From Luteibacter pinisoli (GTDB lineage Bacteria; Pseudomonadota; Gammaproteobacteria; Xanthomonadales; Rhodanobacteraceae), in the NCBI RefSeq assembly GCF_006385595.1, contig NZ_CP041046.1, positions 1,550,001 to 1,614,000 of the forward strand: a stretch of DNA of 64,000 nucleotides. Reading direction: 5' to 3'. This document shows, piece by piece, positions 35,101-40,732 of the stretch. Position 1 is the first letter of the stretch, and each line of letters begins with the position of its first letter. A program made the translations under genes and the position numbers. Under the pieces are notes generated by a model. The model was given only the letters and a program-made list of their open reading frames with translations. It was not told the origin of the DNA and did not search any database.

Positions 35101-35588
35101 TCGCCGGGTTCGGCCACCTGCGGCACGTTGCGATAGCCCGCCGCTTCGAGGCGGCGCTGCTCGGCGCTGATGTCGAGTTTCTGGCCCTTGCGCAGCACAA
35201 GGCCGGCGCCGGTGATGTGGGTGCGCGGGGCGATGCGCTGCATCAGCGTGGCCACCGGCACCACCAGCACGCCGCGTTTGACCGACGGCAGCCGGTAGAG
35301 CGTGGCGATACGCTGCGACACCACTTCCGGGTGCGGGCTGAAGACGTCGTAGGGCAGCGTTTCCCAGTCGGGGAAATGCAGCACCGGCAGCTCGCCGGCG
35401 AAGACGCCCAGCTCGCTTTCCAGGTTATCCGCGCTGCGCGTATCGCGTACCACGACCACCAGCAGGCCGTCGTGGGCACGGGCCGCCTCGGCCACTTCGA
35501 GGGCCCAGGACGAGCCATGCGGTACCGCCCAGTAGCGGCGGGTCTTGGCGTTCGCGGGAAGCGGCGGGCGGGGAAGCGCTACGGGCAT
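32139..35588 (-). CDS. mfd: Transcription-repair coupling factor
   Basis: Displaces stalled RNA polymerase and recruits UvrA to the damaged strand. The 1149 residues equal the E. coli length. In order: UvrB-like region with the UvrA-contacting part (residues about 1-340), CarD-like RNA polymerase interaction domain (about 475-545: IDHGVGRYQGL), RecG-type translocase with Walker A GDVGFGKTEVAL and DEEQRF, and a C-terminal TRCF/D7 domain. ATG start at 35588. It stands last on a minus-strand series (SDR, rlmJ, slp, CDF) but has its own 62-base gap. Confidence 0.97.
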   Translation of the reverse strand: MPVALPRPPLPANAKTRRYWAVPHGSSWALEVAEAARAHDGLLVVVVRDTRSADNLESELGVFAGELPVLHFPDWETLPYDVFSPHPEVVSQRIATLYRLPSVKRGVLVVPVATLMQRIAPRTHITGAGLVLRKGQKLDISAEQRRLEAAGYRNVPQVAEPGDFAVRGALIDIFAMGSREPYRIELFDDEIESIRTFDPESQRSQQQVDGVDLLPAREFPVTEDAAKAFRTALRDRFPIDVRRCPLYQDMKEGVTPGGIEYYLPLFFAKTETLFDYIAGDALFVLGEGVLESSAAFWQQVGDRYDQRAHDIERPVLPPAEIYLPPEQLREQLNKQVRIDVVEKGHEHAVDLGTQPAPELPLNRKGEEPGTALRHFLAHYPGRTLVAADSAGRREALIEQLAGAGMKPTLSDSWKAFLASDERFAITVASLEQGFALNEPALTVLTERELFGERVRTERRKRVGAARDPESIIKDLTELQIGSPIVHIDHGVGRYQGLLTLDVGDMPGEFLTIEYAKGDKLYVPVAQLGLVSRYTGTAPELAPLHSLGGDAWERARKKAAEKVRDVAAELLAIYAQREAKVGEALSVDRQMIEEFAATFPFEETLDQQRAIDAVIVDLAAPRAMDRVVCGDVGFGKTEVALRAAFAAATAGKQVAVLVPTTLLAQQHYRNFADRFADWPVRVEVLSRFKSKKEVDNALERLADGQVDVMVGTHKLLQPDIRFKNLGLVIVDEEQRFGVRQKEQLKKLRAAVDLLTLTATPIPRTLNMAMSGLRDLSIIATPPAHRTAVRTLISTWQPALIREAIQRELARGGQVYFLHNEVDSIERMARELGELIPEARIRVAHGQMPERELEQVMADFHRQRFNVLVSTTIIESGIDIPTANTIVVNRADRFGLAQLHQLRGRVGRSHHRAYAYLIVPDRKAMTADAEKRLEALASLEELGAGFTLATHDLEIRGAGEMLGEEQSGQIQEIGFGLYTELLDRAVRALRSGKIPDFDLTSEHETEVELHLAALIPDDYLPDVHTRLTLYKRIASARDDEGLRELQVEMIDRFGLLPDQAKCLFAVAQLKLMATPLGIRKVDFGPSGGRITFREKPDVDPVLLIKLIQQQPRVFKLDGQDKLRVIMELPGSAERIRAAQETLVSLGARRPS

Positions 35589-35650
35589 CGTTCGGCAGGT
35601 TCGCTGGCAGACAAGCCATCCATTGTACAGCCCGGGTGTCTACGGGCCGG

Positions 35651-36559
35651 TTAATCGGTGTAGTCGGGCTCGAAGAAGCTCCAGCGGACGTCCTTGAAGC
35701 GGGCCTTGAAATCCGCCTCGACGGTGTTGATGGCCTCGATCATGGCCCGCGGGGTGGGCGTCGCGGCCATCTTCGCCTTGGTCGCCACCATCACGTCCGT
35801 GCCCATCTGCAGGGTGAGCAGGTTGTAGACCTGGTCGATCTCGGGACGGGCTTCGAGGAAGGCGACCATTTCCGCCTTGCGCCGGGGTTCCACGCCCTGG
35901 CCAATCAGCAGGGCCTTGACCTCGCGGGCCACCAGCACGGCCACGACGATGAGCAGGACGCCGATGCAGATCGTGCCGATGGCGTCGTACACGAGGTTGC
36001 CGGTGAGCATGGTGAGCAGCACGGCGGCCAGGGCCAGGCACAGGCCGATCAGCGCGGCCAGGTCTTCGCCAAAGATCACCAGCAGTTCGCTGGCGCGCGT
36101 CTCGCGGAACCATTCCCACAGCGACTGCTCGCCGCGGGCCTTGTTCACTTCCTGCATGCAGCCATGCATCGACACGCCTTCGGTGACGATGGAGAAGGCC
36201 AGCACGCCGACGGCGAGCCATGGCCAGCTCAGCGGCTCGGCGTGGGTGAGCTTGTGCACGCCCTCGTACACCGAGAACATGCCGCCCACGCTGAACAGCA
36301 GGATCGCCACCAGGAACGACCAGAAATACAGGGCGCGGCCCCAGCCCAGCGGGTAATCCGGCGAGGGCGGCCGCCTGGCCTGGCGCATGCCCAGGAGCAG
36401 CAGGCCCTGGTTGCCGCAGTCGGCCAGCGAGTGCACGGCCTCGGCCATCATCGCGCCGGAGCCAGTGAAGATGGCGGCGACCAGCTTGGCGATGAAGATG
36501 GCGAAGTTGGCACCGAGCGCGAGGAAGATCGCGCGCTTTGAATCAGCGTGGCCTGACAT
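35651..36559 (-). CDS. Cation diffusion facilitator (divalent metal exporter)
   Basis: A 302-residue inner-membrane protein with six helices and a cytoplasmic C-terminal domain. The metal-site motif HSLADCGNQ in helix 2 (H43, D47) and the E-D-L-A-A-L-I-G motif in helix 5 (GEDLAALIG) are typical of CDF proteins. The helix 5 site has D rather than the His of the zinc-specific YiiP group, so the metal (Zn, Fe, Mn, Co) cannot be stated. 32 bases after slp on the same strand. The ATG at 36559 starts a normal hydrophilic N-tail; a longer frame to 36664 overlaps slp and is rejected. Confidence 0.9.
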   Translation of the reverse strand: MSGHADSKRAIFLALGANFAIFIAKLVAAIFTGSGAMMAEAVHSLADCGNQGLLLLGMRQARRPPSPDYPLGWGRALYFWSFLVAILLFSVGGMFSVYEGVHKLTHAEPLSWPWLAVGVLAFSIVTEGVSMHGCMQEVNKARGEQSLWEWFRETRASELLVIFGEDLAALIGLCLALAAVLLTMLTGNLVYDAIGTICIGVLLIVVAVLVAREVKALLIGQGVEPRRKAEMVAFLEARPEIDQVYNLLTLQMGTDVMVATKAKMAATPTPRAMIEAINTVEADFKARFKDVRWSFFEPDYTD

Positions 36560-36591
36560 GGGGGTTCCTGTCCCTTGGGAATCGCAAGATC

Positions 36592-37098
36592 TTACCGGAT
36601 GACGCCCACGCCCACGCCGAAGCTGATGTTGGGATGGCCGCCCTGCATCTCCTTGGCCGTCCACACGTGCGACTGGTTCACCGACACCAGCGGGAAGGTG
36701 TAGCTGGCCTGGCCGACGTTACCGGTGCGCGTGCCGTTGAGCCGGCCCGATACGGTCAGCAGCGAGCCGGCGGGGAAGTCCAGGCTTTCGACGTAGCCCG
36801 GCATGGCGGCGATAAAGCGACCCGTGCCGGTGTCGTCCGCCTTCGGCCGCTGCGAGCTATCCAGCGGGTAGGCCAGCACTTCGACTTCGCTGTGGTCGGC
36901 AAAGTTGCGTACCTGCACGATCCGTCCACCCCAGATCACGTCGGAGCTGCCGTAGCGCTCCGGCTCGCGGGCCACCTGGCTGGGCGGCACCGCGGCGTTG
37001 TTCGAGGTGGCCTTGTAGATCGGTGCCGGGGCACAGCCGGCGAGGGCGACGGTTAGCAGGGCTGCAGGGACGGCGAGACGGACGAGTGACGGGCGCAT
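36592..37098 (-). CDS. Slp-family outer-membrane lipoprotein
   Basis: A 168-residue lipoprotein: signal peptide with lipobox LAGC (Cys22) and the Slp pattern IYKATSNN...VA.EPERY, then VIWGGRIVQVRN and FIAAMPGYVESLDFPAGSLLTV, the OB-like strands of the family. In E. coli slp is starvation- and stationary-phase-induced. Position +2 after Cys is Ala, so the outer membrane is expected. Between rlmJ and the CDF gene on the same strand. Confidence 0.88.
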   Translation of the reverse strand: MRPSLVRLAVPAALLTVALAGCAPAPIYKATSNNAAVPPSQVAREPERYGSSDVIWGGRIVQVRNFADHSEVEVLAYPLDSSQRPKADDTGTGRFIAAMPGYVESLDFPAGSLLTVSGRLNGTRTGNVGQASYTFPLVSVNQSHVWTAKEMQGGHPNISFGVGVGVIR

Positions 37099-37132
37099 GG
37101 GTCGGCTCCTGGCGTGTAGCGTGACTTTACCT

Positions 37133-38035
37133 TTACCGCCTTGGTAGCGAACGCATTGGATGCGCGACGTGTACGGGCGTTGGATCCTTGCCTTCTTCCA
37201 CCAGCCAGGTCAGCCGGTATTCGGCTTCGCCCGGCTCGCCGAGCAGCTTGGGCAGCATCTTCAGGCCGTCGCGGAGCGCATCATCGAGCTTCCACGGCGC
37301 GTTGACGATGACCATCCCGGTGCCATTGAGGCGCAGCGGGGAGTCGTCCTTGTGCAGGAGCAGTTCGGCGGCCAGCACGCGCTTGGCGCCGCTCTTGGCC
37401 AGCCAGCGGTGGAACGGCTGGACGTGGCTGCGCACCTTGATCGGGTACCACACGGCGAAGATGCCGGTGGGCCAGCGTTCCATGGCGGCTTTGAGAGCTT
37501 TCTCAATCGTGCGGAATTCGGCGTCCTGCTGCTCGAACGGCGGGTCGATGAGGACGAGGCCGCGCTTTTCCTTCGGCGGCACCAGGGCCTTCATCGCCTC
37601 GTAGCCATCGCGGTTGTGCACGTGGATGCGCGCGTCGTGGTGGAACAGCTGGCGCAGCTTGCCTGCCTCTTCGGTGTGCAGTTCGCACAGCTGGGCGCTG
37701 TCGGTCGGGCGCATCAGGTGCGCGGCGATCCAGGGCGAGCCGGGGTAGTAGCGGAATGCTTCGTCGCCCTCGTTGCAGGCGCGCACCACGTCCAGCCACT
37801 TCCACAGCAGGGGCGGCAGGCCGGTGGCCGTTTTCAGGCGGGCGACGCCGTCATCGGCCTCGGCGGTTTTCCGGGCGTGGACGCTACGCAGGTCGTAGCG
37901 GCCGCTGCCGGCATGGGTCTCGATGTAGCAAAAGGGGGTGGCTTTCTGCTTCATGGCATCGAGGAGAGCCACGAGCACCATGTGCTTCATGACATCGGCA
38001 AAGTTGCCGGCGTGGTAGGCGTGGCGGTAATTCAT
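37133..38035 (-). CDS. rlmJ: 23S rRNA (adenine2030-N6)-methyltransferase
   Basis: Makes m6A2030 in 23S rRNA. The 300-residue protein begins MNYRHAYHAGNFADVMKH, a characteristic RlmJ start, and carries the N6-adenine methyltransferase motif DPPF (LVLIDPPFEQQ) and the SAM motif ETHAGSGRYDL. An 8-bp inverted repeat surrounds its start, so translation could be controlled. Located after the SDR gene on the same strand. Confidence 0.95.
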   Translation of the reverse strand: MNYRHAYHAGNFADVMKHMVLVALLDAMKQKATPFCYIETHAGSGRYDLRSVHARKTAEADDGVARLKTATGLPPLLWKWLDVVRACNEGDEAFRYYPGSPWIAAHLMRPTDSAQLCELHTEEAGKLRQLFHHDARIHVHNRDGYEAMKALVPPKEKRGLVLIDPPFEQQDAEFRTIEKALKAAMERWPTGIFAVWYPIKVRSHVQPFHRWLAKSGAKRVLAAELLLHKDDSPLRLNGTGMVIVNAPWKLDDALRDGLKMLPKLLGEPGEAEYRLTWLVEEGKDPTPVHVAHPMRSLPRR

Positions 38036-38062
38036 CGCGGGAGTATACCTGCCCCCCGCGAT
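38034..38062 (-). promoter_or_regulatory. Hairpin overlapping the rlmJ start codon
   Basis: ATCGCGGG (38034-38041) is the reverse complement of CCCGCGAT (38055-38062). On the mRNA the first two bases of the rlmJ AUG lie in the stem and the GGCAGG ribosome-binding site lies in the 13-base loop. It could be a terminator for the upstream SDR gene or a translation-control element; neither is proven. Confidence 0.4.
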
Positions 38063-38072
38063 GGCCCCGTCG

Positions 38073-38705
38073 TCAGTAGGCGAGGGTGATCCGCTTGCGG
38101 GCGGCATCGCCCTTTTCCAGGTGGTCGAGCAGGCCGACGGCGTAGTCGGCCTGGGAGATGTGGCTCTTGCCGCTGGCGTCGACCAGCAGCTGGTCGCCAC
38201 CGGTGCGGTAGGTGCCGGTGCGCGGGCCGGGGGCGATCTCGGCGGCCGGGCTGATGAAGGTCCAGTCGATATCGGCCTTGCTGGCGCGGAACACCTCAAG
38301 CGCCTTGACCATGCCCATGGCGGACGGCTTCCACGCGGGCGGGAAGTGCGGGTCGTCGATCACGCGGACGCCGGGCGCCACTTCCAGCGAGCCAGCCCCG
38401 CCGACCCAGGCAAAGCGCTTGATGCCGGCCTTCGAGAGGGCCTGCAGCAGGGTCTCGGCCTGCTTCGGCACGTTATCCGGGTTGGGGTCGTTGACGCTGG
38501 CGATGGCCGCGTCGGCGCCCTTCAGGGCCGCTTCGTACGTGGCCGGGTGGAGCAGGTCACCCTGGGCCACGACGAGCTGGGGGTTCGACGTGGTGACCCT
38601 GGCCGGGTCGCGGACGATGGCGGTGACGTGGTGGCCGCGGGCCAGGGCTTCGTCGAGGATGACCTTGCCGATGTTGCCGGTAGCGCCGAAGAGCACGATG
38701 TTCAT
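38073..38705 (-). CDS. NAD(P)-binding oxidoreductase (atypical SDR, NmrA-like)
   Basis: A 210-residue protein with the N-terminal dinucleotide motif VLFGATGNIGK and no SDR catalytic YxxxK pair, which fits the COG2910-type NAD(P)-binding group. WVGGAGSLEVAPG and the PAAEIAPG region are typical of this group. Divergent from a LysR regulator, with a palindromic site between, so its expression is probably controlled by it. Often induced by redox or electrophile stress in relatives; that is inference. Confidence 0.85.
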   Translation of the reverse strand: MNIVLFGATGNIGKVILDEALARGHHVTAIVRDPARVTTSNPQLVVAQGDLLHPATYEAALKGADAAIASVNDPNPDNVPKQAETLLQALSKAGIKRFAWVGGAGSLEVAPGVRVIDDPHFPPAWKPSAMGMVKALEVFRASKADIDWTFISPAAEIAPGPRTGTYRTGGDQLLVDASGKSHISQADYAVGLLDHLEKGDAARKRITLAY

Positions 38706-38760
38706 GAGCGAATCCTTTAAGGCGTGGGGTGGGATGGGAGTAAGGATGCGCCTTTGATCG

Positions 38761-38812
38761 TTGCGTAAAAATGCCCTTCCGGGTAATTCATCGTAAAGTA
38801 TCGCTTTACGAT
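38761..38812 (+). promoter_or_regulatory. LysR promoter and palindromic operator
   Basis: A -35 TTGCGT (38761-38766), 17-base spacer and -10 TAATTC (38784-38789) precede the lysR gene. Immediately after is a perfect palindrome with 9-base arms (38790-38798 and 38804-38812; core TCGTAAAG and CTTTACGA around TATCG). The length and T-N11-A form fit a LysR recognition box, placed over the start of transcription of both genes. This suggests autoregulation and control of the SDR gene. Confidence 0.55.
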
Positions 38813-38828
38813 CACGCGGGCATCCGCC

Positions 38829-39722
38829 ATGGCCACCGACATCAACCTCAACCGGCTCGCCGTGTTCGTGACCCTGGTCCAGGCGGGGTCGTTCACGGCC
38901 GCCGCGGAGCAGCTGGGCACCTCCAAGGCCATGGTGAGCCAGCACCTGGCGAAGCTGGAAGAGGAGCTGGGCATGCCGCTGGTGCTGCGCAGTACGCGGC
39001 GGATGTCCCTCACCGACGCGGGGCAGCGTTTTTACGACGACTGCGCGCGGGTGGTGGCCGATGCCGAGGCGGCCGTGATGCGGCTGGGGGAATGCCGGGA
39101 TACGCCCATGGGCAGCCTGCGCATCGCAGCAGGGGGGGACCATGGGCCGCTTATCGTGGCGCCGGCGCTCGCGGCGTACGTGCAGCGCTACCCGCAGGTG
39201 CGGCCGGAGCTGGTGGTGAGCGATGCGCTGGTGGATCTCATCGCCGATCGCTTCGATGTGGCCATTCGCGTTGGCTCGTTGCGTGACTCGACGCTCCGCT
39301 CGTCAAGGCTGGCCGATATGCGCGAATGCCTGGTGGCCACGCCGGCCTATCTCGGGGCACACGGCACGCCGTCTGTGCCAGAGGAGCTTGGCGCGCACCG
39401 GTGGGTGGCGCTTACCGTGTTGCCGTCACCCACCCGCTGGACGTTTACCGATGCGGCTGGCGCGAAAACCGTGGTGCAGGTGCATGCGACGGCCAGCGCC
39501 AACAGCGCGCTGGCGGTGCATGCCCTGGTGATGGAGGGCATGGGCCTCTCGGTGCTGCCCGATTACATGGCCCGGCGTGATCTCGCGGCCGGGCGCCTGG
39601 TCCATGTCCTGCCGGAACACGCCTTGCCACTCGGTGGCATCTACGCTGTTTACGCGGGGCAGCCCACCGTCAAGGTGCGCTCCTTCATCGATCTGCTGAA
39701 GGAGCGCATGGCGGCGGCCTGA
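38829..39722 (+). CDS. LysR-family regulator of the divergent SDR gene
   Basis: A 297-residue regulator with N-terminal HTH (NLNRLAVFVTLVQAGSFTAAAEQL, TSKAMVSQHLAKLE) and a substrate-binding domain (CbnR/YafC-like, DVAIRVGSLRDSTLRSSRLADM). Similar proteins of the LTTR group CrgA/YafC/DsdC-like are usually next to their target. Here the target is the divergent NAD(P)-binding gene. The ligand is not predictable. Confidence 0.92.
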   Translation: MATDINLNRLAVFVTLVQAGSFTAAAEQLGTSKAMVSQHLAKLEEELGMPLVLRSTRRMSLTDAGQRFYDDCARVVADAEAAVMRLGECRDTPMGSLRIAAGGDHGPLIVAPALAAYVQRYPQVRPELVVSDALVDLIADRFDVAIRVGSLRDSTLRSSRLADMRECLVATPAYLGAHGTPSVPEELGAHRWVALTVLPSPTRWTFTDAAGAKTVVQVHATASANSALAVHALVMEGMGLSVLPDYMARRDLAAGRLVHVLPEHALPLGGIYAVYAGQPTVKVRSFIDLLKERMAAA

Positions 39723-39735
39723 CCACCCGGCCGTC

Positions 39736-40272
39736 TTACATCACCTGGTTGCCGAGGCGCAGGTTCACGCCGAGGGCCGTGGCCACCATGCGCATGGATT
39801 CGTCGTCACGCGACGAGGTGATCCAGCCGGCGTAGGTGTCGTCCTCGTCCGCCTCGCGCGCCCACAGCGTGTAGCCCTTCGAATTCAGGTCATCGAACGC
39901 GCGCGAGAACAGCTCCGGGCCGTCGACCTCTTCGTGGAAGTCGTCGTCGTGGATGTCGCCACCCCAATCGATCTCGAGATTCCAGCGGCCGACCAGTTCG
40001 GTGATGGCCTCGATGAACTCGCGCGTGTCGTCGGCATCCACGACGAAGCTGGAGCGCCAGTCGGTCACCGTGGCGACGATGCGCACCGGATCCTCGTCGC
40101 CTTCTTCGTCAGCGGTGGCGCGGTACAGCTCGAACTGCTGCGCGGCCGCTTCTTCGTCACCGGGATTGATCAGGAGCAGCAACTGCCAGACGCGTTTTTC
40201 GACGCTTTCCTCGTCGTCGTCATCGTCGTCGTGCTCACGTTCGTAGTCGTAATCGTCGTCGTAGTCGCTCAT
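39736..40272 (-). CDS. RraB-like ribonuclease E inhibitor domain protein
   Basis: A 178-residue acidic protein. The first 20 residues are almost only Asp, Tyr and Glu. The core holds the patterns WRSSFVVDADDTREFIEAITEL and GRWNLEIDWGGDIHDDDFHEE, which match the RraB fold (in E. coli the equivalent ends VEYDGWGTYFED), and a second half that looks like a repeat of the fold (DDLNSKGYTLWAREADEDDTYAGWITS). RraB binds the RNase E scaffold and changes its activity. The similarity is limited to the domain, so the name is provisional. Confidence 0.65.
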   Translation of the reverse strand: MSDYDDDYDYEREHDDDDDDEESVEKRVWQLLLLINPGDEEAAAQQFELYRATADEEGDEDPVRIVATVTDWRSSFVVDADDTREFIEAITELVGRWNLEIDWGGDIHDDDFHEEVDGPELFSRAFDDLNSKGYTLWAREADEDDTYAGWITSSRDDESMRMVATALGVNLRLGNQVM

Positions 40273-40376
40273 GGGGATGGGCCTGTCCGGGGGGCTGGAA
40301 TGATGACATACGCGGTGTGTCACGTTTTGTGCAGGCATGCCGCGGTTGACAAATGAACTGTGCGGTGCAACAAATG

Positions 40377-40484
40377 TCATGCGGTCTCGTTGCTCCACGA
40401 CCGCGGCCCACTGCCAACCGCCGCCCTCGGGCGGCAACCAGCCAAGGCGATCCAAGCCCCAGTGAACGCAAACAACGCCAACAC
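40377..40484 (-). CDS. Candidate 35-residue small lipoprotein
   Basis: GTG start at 40484 with a textbook Shine-Dalgarno GGGAGG six bases away, 36 codons including the stop. The product has a hydrophobic helix MLALFAFTGAWIALAGC ending in a good lipobox (LAGC) and a short basic/polar tail. Size and plan resemble entericidin-type lipopeptides, but the n-region has no Lys or Arg. It lies 104 bases upstream of the rraB-like start on the same strand. A small gene is plausible but could be fortuitous in GC-rich sequence. Confidence 0.3.
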   Translation of the reverse strand: MLALFAFTGAWIALAGCRPRAAVGSGPRSWSNETA

Positions 40485-40605
40485 GCCGAACCTCCCGATG
40501 ACGTCCGCGGCCATGCCGCGATGTTTCGTGGTGCGTGCGTGTTGTTGTTGCCTGGGCTGATCCCCGCGCACGTTCCGCGCACCTGACACGCTGACGCCTC
40601 ACTGA

Positions 40606-40623
40606 CCGCGGGTTCGCCCGCGG
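40606..40623 (+). promoter_or_regulatory. Perfect tetraloop hairpin in the TonB-receptor leader
   Basis: CCGCGGG (40606-40612), TTCG (40613-40616), CCCGCGG (40617-40623): 7-bp perfect stem with a TTCG loop, 110 bases upstream of the receptor start. It may stabilise the mRNA, end an upstream transcript or bind a regulator; no further support. Confidence 0.4.
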
Positions 40624-40732
40624 CGCGCGTCGCCGTCCCTTTCGTTCGTCCTGTCGCACCGCAGGTGGCGCTTTTGCGTCGCCGCGGGCGGCCGTTGCCC
40701 TCGTTTATCCATTCCCAGGGGAATTGCACCTC

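Larger units (their letters stand above)
40273..40732. other. 460-bp intergenic region before the TonB receptor
   Basis: Apart from a possible 35-codon minus-strand ORF (40377-40484) I find no gene. A TTGACA at 40346-40351 is a -35-like element, but no -10 follows at 17 bases. A very stable palindrome (40606-40623) and a GC-rich stretch lie in the 5' part of the receptor's likely leader, and an AGGGGAA Shine-Dalgarno stands at 40716-40722. The length suggests a regulated promoter (iron, nutrient), but no Fur box is recognisable. Confidence 0.4.

Noticed and set aside
40346..40374. Sigma-70 promoter with TTGACA upstream of the first TonB receptor
   Set aside because: The -35 is perfect but no acceptable -10 lies 16-18 bases away, so I list it only as an element of the region.
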